Below are positions 57,141 through 64,000 of a DNA stretch of 64,000 nt, in pieces. The stretch's first letter is position 1. Every line of letters starts with the position of its first letter. The stretch lies in the NCBI RefSeq assembly GCF_003606265.1, contig NZ_CP023671.1, positions 186,001-250,000 on the forward strand. Reading direction: 5' to 3'. The notes under the pieces were generated by a model. It was not told where the DNA came from, did no database searches, and was given only the letters and a program-made list of their open reading frames with translations. Origin of the DNA: Clostridium septicum. Lineage in GTDB: Bacteria; Bacillota; Clostridia; Clostridiales; Clostridiaceae. Position numbers and translations under genes: made by a program.

Positions 57141-57174
57141 TTAAAATGAAGATAATTTAATATCTTCATTTTAA
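57141..57174 (-). terminator. Hairpin between sigG and ylmC
   Basis: TTAAAATGAAGATA/TATCTTCATTTTAA perfect 14-bp stem with a 6-base loop ending in TTTTAA. It lies about 80 bases after the sigG terminator and could be a backup terminator. Confidence 0.55.
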
Positions 57175-57245
57175 CCTTTCTTTTCCTAATGTTTTTCAAA
57201 TACCCTTATCCTATGATAGCCTATATTAAATAATATAATATTTAA

Positions 57246-57270
57246 TATAAAAGAGCTCAAAATGAGCTCT
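57246..57270 (-). terminator. Intrinsic terminator of sigG
   Basis: AGAGCTCA/TGAGCTCT stem with loop TTT then TTTTATATT; the sigG stop codon is in its 5' arm. Confidence 0.75.
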
Positions 57271-58048
57271 ATACGTATTTTTTCATGTGCTTTAAAGCCG
57301 TCTTTTCTAACCTTGAAACTTGTGCTTGTGATATTCCTATTTCATCAGCTACTTCCATTTGAGTTCTTCCATTAAAAAATCTTAAAGTTAAAATTAATTT
57401 TTCCCTATCATTTAACTTCTTCATAGCTTCTTTTATAGATATATTTTCAAGCCAATTTTCATCACTGTTTTTAGAATCGCTGATTTGATCCATGACATAA
57501 ATAGCGTCTCCACCATCATGATAAATAGGTTCAAAAAGAGAAACTGGATCTTGAATGGCATCAAGGGCAAATACCACTTCTTCTCTTGGGAGATTGAGCT
57601 CCTTTGCTATTTGTGAAACCGTTGGTTCTTTATTATTATCCTTTATAAGCCTATCTCTAACTAAAAGAGCTTTATATGCAATATCCCTTAAAGATCTGCT
57701 TACTCTTATTGAATTATTATCTCTTAAGTATCTTCTAATTTCCCCTATTATCATAGGTACTGCATAAGTTGAAAACTTAACATTTTGAGATAAATCAAAG
57801 TTATCAATTGCTTTCATAAGCCCAATACAACCTACTTGAAATAAATCATCTACGTTTTCTCCTCTATTATTAAACCTTTGAATTACACTAAGGACTAATC
57901 TTAAATTACCTTTAATAAAAGTTTCTCTTGCAGTATTATCACCTGCTCTCATGCTAAGTAATAATTCTCTCTTTTCTTTTTCTTTTAATATTGGTAATTT
58001 TGAAGTATTTACTCCACATATTTCTACCTTATTAATGATCAAAATCAT
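57269..58048 (-). CDS. sigG: Sporulation sigma factor G (late forespore)
   Basis: 259 residues. NKVEICGVNTSKLPILK is the family N-terminus; region 2 has NLRLVLSVIQRFNNRGENVDDLFQVGCIGLMKAIDNFD; region 4 has the helix-turn-helix EVADEIGISQAQVSRLEK. The start is uncertain: this ATG has AAGGGG three bases away, the TTG two codons later nine bases away. No pro-sequence is expected. Separated from sigE by 75 bases carrying its own promoter. Confidence 0.97.
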   Translation of the reverse strand: MILIINKVEICGVNTSKLPILKEKEKRELLLSMRAGDNTARETFIKGNLRLVLSVIQRFNNRGENVDDLFQVGCIGLMKAIDNFDLSQNVKFSTYAVPMIIGEIRRYLRDNNSIRVSRSLRDIAYKALLVRDRLIKDNNKEPTVSQIAKELNLPREEVVFALDAIQDPVSLFEPIYHDGGDAIYVMDQISDSKNSDENWLENISIKEAMKKLNDREKLILTLRFFNGRTQMEVADEIGISQAQVSRLEKTALKHMKKYV

Positions 58049-58084
58049 CAACCCCTTCGGAAGTAATAACATACTGCATTTAAA

Positions 58085-58113
58085 AGTATTTCCGATAGAG
58101 TTTACTTTTATAC
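58085..58113 (-). promoter_or_regulatory. Candidate sigma-F/sigma-G promoter of sigG
   Basis: GTATA and GGAAATACT with 15 bases between on the minus strand match the sigma-F/G pattern (GYATA, then GGnnAnAnT). sigG is sigma-F-dependent and self-activating in Bacillus. Confidence 0.5.
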
Positions 58114-58123
58114 TAAAGACAAC

Positions 58124-58831
58124 CTATATCATTTTATTGATTTCTTTTTTTAACCTGCTTATTATCTTTTTTTCTAACCTTGAAATATATGATTGTGATA
58201 TTCCAAGCATATCAGCTACCTCTTTTTGAGTCTTTTCTCTTGTTCCATTTAAACCAAATCTTAATTTTACAATTTCCTTTTCCCTATCATTAAGATGTTT
58301 AAGAGCTAAAAATAATAATTGTTTATCTACTTCATCCTCTATTAAATTATAAACGGTATCATTTTCTGTTCCTAATATATCAGATAATAACAATTCATTT
58401 CCATCCCAATCTATGTTTAAAGGTTCATAAAATGATATCTCAGCCTTTACTTTACTATTTCTTCTAAGATACATAAGTATTTCATTTTCTATACATCTTG
58501 ATGCATATGTTGCAAGCTTTATCTTCTTCTCTGGATTAAATGTATTAACTGCTTTTATAAGACCTATTGTACCTACTGATATTAAGTCTTCTACACAAAC
58601 TCCTGTATTTTCAAATTTTCTTGCTATATATACAACAAGCCTTAAATTTCTTTCAATTAATATATCTCTAATTGACTCATCACCTTTGATTAATTTATTT
58701 ACAAGTTCCTCTTCTTCTTCCTTCTTTAAAGGTGGTGGAAGAGAATCATTTCCTCCTACATAATGAACCTTACTTGTAAATAATTTAAGTTTTTGTAATA
58801 TCCTATTTAATAATATGCTTAACTTTAACAT
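58124..58831 (-). CDS. sigE: Pro-sigma-E, mother-cell sporulation sigma factor
   Basis: 235 residues. The N-terminal pro-sequence ([27 protein letters not shown]) is amphipathic and membrane-associating and is removed by SpoIIGA. Regions 2 ([40 protein letters not shown]) and 4 ([19 protein letters not shown]) are intact. It lies 9 bases after spoIIGA, so the substrate is coexpressed with its protease. Confidence 0.97.
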   Translation of the reverse strand: MLKLSILLNRILQKLKLFTSKVHYVGGNDSLPPPLKKEEEEELVNKLIKGDESIRDILIERNLRLVVYIARKFENTGVCVEDLISVGTIGLIKAVNTFNPEKKIKLATYASRCIENEILMYLRRNSKVKAEISFYEPLNIDWDGNELLLSDILGTENDTVYNLIEDEVDKQLLFLALKHLNDREKEIVKLRFGLNGTREKTQKEVADMLGISQSYISRLEKKIISRLKKEINKMI

Positions 58832-58840
58832 TTCTACCTC

Positions 58841-59641
58841 CTATATAATACCTCTTGATAATAATGCATTAAATTCATTATCCTTACTTAATCTATTATT
58901 TTTACAACTACAAACAATTGCATCTATAGTGTGCCAATCCTTATTTTCTTGTCTTACTCTAATCTTTTCTCCCTTAAATCCCTTAAGCTTTCCACTTTCA
59001 CCAATTGTGCTATAAGAAATATAATAAGCTTTATCATTTGGTATATTTATCTCTTCAATCAACTCATTTTCAACTATAATGCAAGGAAGATTGGTTACAG
59101 GTTCTCTAAGTTCATTTCCTGTATCTAAAAATCCTTTTAAGCATAATTTTTTATTGTTATAAGAGATTTCAATATCATATAATAAGTTTTTTATTAAAGC
59201 CCTTTCTCTTAAGTAATCTACTACCCTAACTATAACTATGTATAGCAACATTATTGAAATAATTAAATATTTTATTGAATAATTGCTTATTGAAAAAATA
59301 GTTGAGATAGAATACTCATTTTGCATTAACGCGAAGGCAAAACATATTCCACATAGCGTAAATGATGTTATAAAAAAAGTTATTATAGCTTTTGTTACAT
59401 TTCCGATACTTTTTTTATCTAATGTCAACATTATCATAAGACCTGCTACTAATATCTTTCCTACTAATGTTGTAAGTAATGGAATTTTCATAAATAATGC
59501 AAGAGTATATACCCCCCCTATAGCTGCTCCTATATAAATACTCCTTTTATAACCAAATCGTAATATCCTCATAGTAATTAGTAGCAAAAATAAATTCACA
59601 ATAAAGTTTTCTATAAATATTACATCAACATATACAACCAT
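58841..59641 (-). CDS. spoIIGA: Sigma-E processing aspartic peptidase SpoIIGA
   Basis: Membrane protease that frees sigma-E. 266 residues. Five N-terminal membrane helices (about 1-150), then a retropepsin-like domain with the catalytic Asp in KGFLDTGNELREP. It ends NALLSRGII. GGGAGGGGGACAAGTT precedes the ATG. Confidence 0.96.
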   Translation of the reverse strand: MVVYVDVIFIENFIVNLFLLLITMRILRFGYKRSIYIGAAIGGVYTLALFMKIPLLTTLVGKILVAGLMIMLTLDKKSIGNVTKAIITFFITSFTLCGICFAFALMQNEYSISTIFSISNYSIKYLIISIMLLYIVIVRVVDYLRERALIKNLLYDIEISYNNKKLCLKGFLDTGNELREPVTNLPCIIVENELIEEINIPNDKAYYISYSTIGESGKLKGFKGEKIRVRQENKDWHTIDAIVCSCKNNRLSKDNEFNALLSRGII

Positions 59642-59666
59642 AACTTGTCCCCCTCCCTTGTATTAA

Positions 59667-59699
59667 ATTATAAACTCTCTTATATTAAAATTTTGTCAT
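59667..59699 (-). promoter_or_regulatory. spoIIG-type promoter with long spacer
   Basis: ATGACA and a perfect TATAAT are 21 bases apart on the minus strand. The B. subtilis spoIIG promoter has a similarly too-long (22-base) spacer and needs Spo0A. TTTTGTCATAATG around the -35 resembles a Spo0A box (TGTCGAA) at five of seven bases. Confidence 0.5.
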
Positions 59700-59807
59700 A
59701 ATGACTAACCTTAAAATATATTTTTCCCCCTGATTTTTTACATTTAATTACAGTTAATTAGTTTATTAAATCCTTTATATTTATTTAGTTTTATTTTTTA
59801 CATAAAT

Positions 59808-59839
59808 AAAAGACGAGAAAATTAAATTTCTCGTCTTTT
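59808..59839 (-). terminator. Intrinsic terminator of ftsZ
   Basis: AAAAGACGAGAAA/TTTCTCGTCTTTT 13-bp stem with a 6-base loop and a TTTTATTT tail, 22 bases after the ftsZ stop. Confidence 0.88.
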
Positions 59840-59861
59840 ATAAATATATGTTTCAATACTT

Positions 59862-60986
59862 TTATTTTCTTGATCTTAAAAAACTTGGTATATTAACACT
59901 ATCTGTATCAATATCTAATAATGGATCTACTCTCTTTGGTTGATCCATTGATATATCCTCTGGTCTCTGTACTTGTTGTCTAACTACAGTTTTCTTTTCT
60001 ATAACAGGCTTTTCCATAGATAATTTGCTATTTTCTTCTTCAAATCCAGTTGCAATAACTGTAATTCTAATCTCATCTGTTAAAGTTTCATCTATAACGG
60101 CACCAAATATTATATTAGCATCTGGATCAGCTGACTCTCTAACTATATCAGCAGCTTCATATACTTCTATTGCCCCTAAATCAACTCCACCAGTAAAATT
60201 AATTATAACTCCTGTTGCTCCATCTATAGAAGTTTCTAATAATGGAGATGAAATTGCTTGTCTTACTGCATCTTGAGCTTTATTATCTCCTGTACCATGT
60301 CCAACTCCCATGTGAGCTAAACCTTTATTTAACATAACAGTTTCTATGTCTGCAAAATCGGCATTAACAACCCCTGGAATTGTAATAAGGTCAGATATAG
60401 CTTGAACACCTTGTCTTAATACATCATCTGCTAATTTAAATGAATCTAGAAGAGTTGTCTTCTTATCTGCCATTGACAATAATCTTTCATTTGGAATAAT
60501 AACAAGAGTATCAACAGCATTCATTAGATTTTCAATCCCCATTTCTGCATGTCTCATTCTTCTCTTACCTTCAAATGGGAATGGCTTAGTAACAACACCA
60601 ACTGTTAATATATTCATAGCTTTAGCTATTTCTGCAACTACTGGAGCAGCACCAGTACCTGTTCCACCACCCATTCCAGCAGTTATAAATACCATATTAG
60701 CGCCTTTTATCGCTTCAGCTATTTCTTCTCTACTTTCTTCTGCGGCTTTTTTACCTATTTCAGGATTAGCTCCGGCACCTAGTCCTTTAGTAAGTTTATC
60801 TCCAATTTGAATCTTCACATTGGCATGTGATAACATTAATGCTTGTTTATCTGTATTAACAGCTATAAATTCAACATTTTTTAAACCTTCAGCTATCATT
60901 CTATTAACGGCATTTCCACCGCCGCCACCACAACCAATAACTTTAATATTGGTTAATTCTTGCATATCTACTTCGAAATCTAACAA
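59862..60986 (-). CDS. ftsZ: Cell division protein FtsZ
   Basis: Tubulin-like GTPase that forms the division ring. 374 residues. [18 protein letters not shown] and [11 protein letters not shown] are the GTP-binding glycine loops, and the linker ends in the C-terminal peptide [18 protein letters not shown]. The start is a TTG with AAAGGAGGAATTGTT upstream; an ATG seven codons inside is possible. No ftsA lies beside it; it seems to be its own unit. Confidence 0.97.
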   Translation of the reverse strand: MLDFEVDMQELTNIKVIGCGGGGGNAVNRMIAEGLKNVEFIAVNTDKQALMLSHANVKIQIGDKLTKGLGAGANPEIGKKAAEESREEIAEAIKGANMVFITAGMGGGTGTGAAPVVAEIAKAMNILTVGVVTKPFPFEGKRRMRHAEMGIENLMNAVDTLVIIPNERLLSMADKKTTLLDSFKLADDVLRQGVQAISDLITIPGVVNADFADIETVMLNKGLAHMGVGHGTGDNKAQDAVRQAISSPLLETSIDGATGVIINFTGGVDLGAIEVYEAADIVRESADPDANIIFGAVIDETLTDEIRITVIATGFEEENSKLSMEKPVIEKKTVVRQQVQRPEDISMDQPKRVDPLLDIDTDSVNIPSFLRSRK

Positions 60987-61017
60987 AACAATTCCTCCTT
61001 TAGAAAATATCTACTAG

Positions 61018-61866
61018 TAATTTTTCTTTGTTCCAACTATTATTTTCTATACTATCTTTTAAACAAATTCATGATGGTTTCTCAAATGAAACTCATATCC
61101 ATATAACAATTTTAACTCATTATATATATTTTTAACAATAGAAAAAGAGTTAAATACTGAAGAAATTTGTAATCTAACTTAATTTATAATAGAATTTCTT
61201 ATTCTCTAAAATTTATTTATATAGAGAAACATCTACTAATTTTTAATATCCAGTATTTTTCAATTTAATTTAATAAAATTCAACATTTATTTTATTCTAG
61301 CATTTAAAATAAAATAAAACAACTGTTTCTATACATTAGTATTACAATTTTAATTTTATTTCTTCTTAAATTATTAAATAAAACTTTTCTTTATATTTTT
61401 AATATAAATTCCTTTTATATATTTAAACTTAAGACTCTAACACCTCTCCCTCTTTCTATTATCTTTTGTTAAAAGTAATGATGTCACAAATATTAATTAG
61501 CCCTAAACCTTTTACTATATAACTACTTCTTATTGCTTAATAAAGCCATTAATTTACTAAATAGCTTTCTAATTATATTTAGAGTCTTACTTTATATTAT
61601 GTAAAGCCTTTTTTAATTGCAATCCAAATATTAAAATTACCCCTAACTCATTTTATAATTTCTTTAAGCTATTAATATAATTTTTTATTATGTCCAATTC
61701 TACACGTTAATACTGTGTAGCATATTAAGAAATATACACAGTAACTAATAAAATTTTACTGTTACTTTTATAGAAACTTAAATTTAGTAAAATAATAATT
61801 ACTATTATATATATATTCAACACTAATGTAAATTTTCCTTCATAAAAATTCTTCCAAATTATAGAT
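61018..61866. other. Gene-free AT-rich gap between pilT and ftsZ
   Basis: About 850 bases near 80 % AT with no open frame of note on either strand. TACTGTGTA and TACACAGTA (61711 and 61733) face each other, CTACAC/GTGTAG forms a hairpin nearby, and AGTAAC/GTTACT repeats at 61740-61767. These could be operators or hairpins for ftsZ expression. ftsA often precedes ftsZ in relatives, but I see no recognisable trace of it. Confidence 0.5.
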
Positions 61867-61867
61867 T

Positions 61868-61916
61868 TATAAAAACATTAAAGATGCTAACTTGTAAGTT
61901 AACATCTTTAATGTTT
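61868..61916 (-). terminator. Intrinsic terminator of pilT
   Basis: AAACATTAAAGATG/CATCTTTAATGTTT outer stem of 14 bp plus inner TAACTT/AAGTTA, followed by TTTTTAT on the minus strand, at the pilT stop. Confidence 0.85.
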
Positions 61917-62971
61917 TAAAGCATCATTATTCTTTTAATAGTTTCTCTATCAACTGAATGGCTAAAAGCTGTTTCTATACTTATTGTTCCCCTTCTATAT
62001 AGTTCAGCTAATGACATATCCATTGTCTTCATTCCATATTTGCTTCCAGTTTGTATTGCTGATTCTATTTGATAAGTTTTTCCTTCTCTAATTAAATTTT
62101 GTATTCCTGGAGTTGTTATCATTGTTTCTAATGCTACTACCCTTCCTGTATTATCTGCATTAGGAACAAGTTGTTGTGAAATCACACCTTTAAGCATAGC
62201 TGATAATTGAACTCTAACTTGTTGCTGTTGATGTGGTGGAAAAACATCTATAATTCTATCTATAGTCTTTGCAGCACCTATTGTATGTAGTGTAGAAAAT
62301 ACTAAATGACCTGTTTCAGCTGCTGTTAGTGCAATTGAGATAGTTTCTAAATCTCTCATTTCTCCTACAAGAATAACATCTGGATCTTCTCTTAATATAG
62401 CCTTTAAAGCACTTTTATAACTACTACTATCTTTTCCAATTTCTCTTTGATTTATTATACACTTATTATGCTTGTGTAAATATTCAATTGGATCTTCTAA
62501 CGTAATTATATGAGCCTCCCTTGTACTATTTATTTCATTTATCATAGCTGCAAGAGTAGTGCTTTTACCACTACCTGCTGGTCCTGTAACTAGAACTAAT
62601 CCCCTCTGCTTTTGAACTAATTCTTTTATTACAGCAGGATGCTTAAGTTCATCAAGAGTAGGAATCTTTAACGCAATAACTCTTATTGCAATAGCATCAC
62701 TATTTCGTTGTTTAAATACATTTACTCTAAATCTGCCAACTCCTGGTACAGAATAAGATATATCTAATTCACCTATTTTATTATATTCCTCATATTTGGC
62801 TTGTAATATTTCTTTTGCAAAAGCTTCAATATCTTCTGGTGTTAGTTTGTTAGTTCCTAGCTTTATCAATCTTCCATTATTCCTAATAATTGGCGGTACC
62901 CCAACTGTCAAATGTAGATCTGATGCTTCTGCCTCTATTGTCTTACTTAATAAATCACGTAAAATATACAT
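61916..62971 (-). CDS. pilT: Type IV pilus retraction ATPase PilT
   Basis: Hexameric ATPase that retracts type IV pili for gliding. About 351 residues. SDLHLTVGVPP N-terminal; Walker A GPAGSGKSTTLAAM near residue 125; Asp-box ITLEDPIEYLH; Walker B DVILVGEMRD; His-box FSTLHT. No pil structural genes are in the window, so its partners lie elsewhere. The start MYILRDLLSKTIE has AAGGAGGATATTAT upstream. It lies about 105 bases downstream of sigK. Confidence 0.97.
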   Translation of the reverse strand: MYILRDLLSKTIEAEASDLHLTVGVPPIIRNNGRLIKLGTNKLTPEDIEAFAKEILQAKYEEYNKIGELDISYSVPGVGRFRVNVFKQRNSDAIAIRVIALKIPTLDELKHPAVIKELVQKQRGLVLVTGPAGSGKSTTLAAMINEINSTREAHIITLEDPIEYLHKHNKCIINQREIGKDSSSYKSALKAILREDPDVILVGEMRDLETISIALTAAETGHLVFSTLHTIGAAKTIDRIIDVFPPHQQQQVRVQLSAMLKGVISQQLVPNADNTGRVVALETMITTPGIQNLIREGKTYQIESAIQTGSKYGMKTMDMSLAELYRRGTISIETAFSHSVDRETIKRIMML

Positions 62972-63076
62972 ATAATATCCTCCTTTTGCATAAACAAAGC
63001 CCATTTAATTATATTCTATAAAAATCTCTATAATCCTTTTTTTACTATATAATCTTTCCATAGGAGGATATATATA

Positions 63077-63772
63077 CTATCTACTTGACATCTCTTTTTT
63101 TAGTTTTTTAAGAGCTTTTTTTTCTATTCTAGATACATAAGATCTAGATATTCCCATAAGAGCTGCTATTTCTCTTTGAGTTCTACATCTACCATCTATT
63201 AAACCATATCTCATTTTTAGTATTTCTCCTTCCCTGTCACTTAAAGAGATACCTATCTTACTATATAATGATTTTATTTGAAGATTACTCTCTACTTTTT
63301 CTAATACTGAATCTTTCTCACTACTTAAAACATCAATTAAACATATTTCATTCCCTTCTTTATCTACTCCTATTGGATCTTGAAGATATACTTCACTTTT
63401 TTGCTTTTTATTATTTCTAAAAAGCATTAATATTTCATTTTCTATGCACCTTGATGCATAAGTTGCAAGTCTTGTTCCCTTTGAGCCGTCAAAAGAATCT
63501 ATAGCCTTTATTAATCCAACAGTTCCTATTGATATTAACTCATCAACATCCTTATTTGGAAAAGTATATTTTTTAACTATATGTGCAACTAATCTTAAGT
63601 TTCTTTCTATAAGAACACTTTTTGCTTCCTTGTCTCCTTCCTTCAAAAGTGCTAAATAATGTTTCTCTTCTTTCTCGTCTAAAGGTTTAGGAAATGTATT
63701 GCTACCCGCTATGTAACCTGTTAAAAATATAGAATTACATAGAAGTTCAATTATATTTGATATAAAAAACAC
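63077..63772 (-). CDS. sigK: Pro-sigma-K, late mother-cell sporulation sigma factor
   Basis: 231 residues, intact and uninterrupted (no skin element). The N-terminal hydrophobic pro-sequence (FFISNIIELLCNSIFLTGYIAG) is followed by SNTFPKPLDEKEEKHYL, region 2 RLVAHIVKKYTFPNKDVDELISIGTVGLIKAIDSFD and region 4 REIAALMGISRSYVSRIEKKALKKLKKE. The start is a GTG with AGGAGGAAGTTAA upstream. Candidate sigma-E-type promoter at 63801-63828. Confidence 0.96.
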   Translation of the reverse strand: MFFISNIIELLCNSIFLTGYIAGSNTFPKPLDEKEEKHYLALLKEGDKEAKSVLIERNLRLVAHIVKKYTFPNKDVDELISIGTVGLIKAIDSFDGSKGTRLATYASRCIENEILMLFRNNKKQKSEVYLQDPIGVDKEGNEICLIDVLSSEKDSVLEKVESNLQIKSLYSKIGISLSDREGEILKMRYGLIDGRCRTQREIAALMGISRSYVSRIEKKALKKLKKEMSSR

Positions 63773-63800
63773 TTAACTTCCTCCTAATAGTGCTTATTAT

Positions 63801-63828
63801 ATACTATGATTAAGTACGAAAAAATTGC
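63801..63828 (-). promoter_or_regulatory. Candidate sigma-E promoter of sigK
   Basis: GCAATTT and CATAGTAT, 13 bases apart on the minus strand, match five of seven and six of eight positions of the sigma-E consensus. sigK is sigma-E-dependent in Bacillus. Confidence 0.4.
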
Positions 63829-63930
63829 TTATACTCTAAAAAATAAAATTGGAATACTTTTTTATAAACTTTACATTTTTAATAGCTTACCTTATTTCTT
63901 TTTACAACAAAAATTTAATAAATAATAAAA

Positions 63931-63970
63931 CAAAAGAACAACTAATAAGATTACATAGTCCTATTAGTTG
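63931..63970 (-). terminator. Terminator of a gene beyond the window edge
   Basis: CAACTAATA/TATTAGTTG stem with flanking AGA-/-TCT pairing and a TTTTGTTTTATT tail on the minus strand. It ends a transcript that comes from past 64,000. Confidence 0.65.
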
Positions 63971-64000
63971 CTCTTTTATCTTTTAATATCTCATTAAAGT

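Noticed and set aside
61018-61866. Degraded ftsA pseudogene in the pilT-ftsZ gap
   Set aside because: I could not find any stretch that translates into FtsA-like motifs; kept only as a gap.
63077-63772. Skin-type interruption of sigK
   Set aside because: The coding frame is continuous from pro-sequence to region 4.
1-64000. CRISPR arrays, tRNA/rRNA genes, insertion sequences or prophage
   Set aside because: No regularly spaced repeats, no tRNA-like cloverleaf, no transposase or integrase frames were found on reading.

Overview
The window is a low-GC (roughly 28 %) stretch of a spore-forming Firmicute, almost certainly a Clostridium sensu stricto (cluster I) chromosome. The reasons are strong AT bias, AGGAGG-type ribosome binding sites, the ylb/ylm/ylo gene order shared with Bacillus, a full set of late sporulation regulators, and a pilT next to ftsZ and sigK. 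This pattern recalls C. perfringens and close relatives, but with no rRNA in the window the species is an inference. Nearly everything is on the minus strand; only tmcAL, ylbJ and rpmB are on the plus strand. There are no tRNA or rRNA genes, insertion sequences, prophages or CRISPR arrays. The region is housekeeping core, so most of the novelty lies in leaders, hairpins and small genes.

Layout. 1-8.7 kb: ribosome, tRNA-modification and secretion genes (rplS, trmD, rimM, khpA, rpsP, ffh, ylxM, ftsY, smc). 8.6-12.7 kb: a 31-codon membrane peptide gene, a radical SAM gene, rnc, acpP, plsX, rpmF and yceD. 12.9-15.2 kb: acetate pathway (ackA, pta). 15.4-24 kb: tmcAL, ylbJ, a coiled-coil protein, coaD, rsmD, recG, a FakA-like kinase, an Asp23 protein, rpmB and the 22-residue sporulation gene spoVM. 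24.3-39.4 kb: a long run thiN-rpe-rsgA-prkC-stp-rlmN-rsmB-Zn peptidase-fmt-def-priA-coaBC-rpoZ-gmk-remA-yicC. 39.5-42.8 kb: a guanine-riboswitch purine permease, ansA with an unassigned structured leader, and an orphan PBECR-like nuclease gene. 43-48.3 kb: spoIVA, gpsA, der and a DUF512 radical SAM gene. 48.4-55.9 kb: the phosphate regulon (phoU, pstBACS, phoR, phoP, with PHO boxes) and pgeF. 56.2-63.8 kb: nrdR, ylmC, sigG, sigE, spoIIGA, ftsZ, pilT, sigK.

How they work together. spoIIGA-sigE-sigG and sigK give three of the four compartment sigma factors plus the pro-sigma-E protease. spoVM and spoIVA, also here, form the base of the spore coat, and ylbJ is another sporulation membrane protein. 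PstSCAB, PhoU and PhoPR form one phosphate uptake and sensing unit. PrkC, Stp and RsgA form the usual phospho-signalling and ribosome assembly block.

Most notable observations: (1) a GC-rich, P1-closed leader with a terminator upstream of ansA that I cannot assign to a riboswitch class I know; (2) translation-start hairpins at khpA, where a hairpin separates a strong Shine-Dalgarno from the start, and at ylbJ, where Shine-Dalgarno and AUG lie in a loop; (3) a 17-nt hairpin next to the rnc ribosome binding site; (4) spoVM, with a sigma-E-like -10 inside the loop of the preceding terminator; (5) an empty ~0.9 kb AT-rich gap between pilT and ftsZ with no ftsA; (6) sporulation-type promoter candidates, including a 21-bp-spaced spoIIG promoter.
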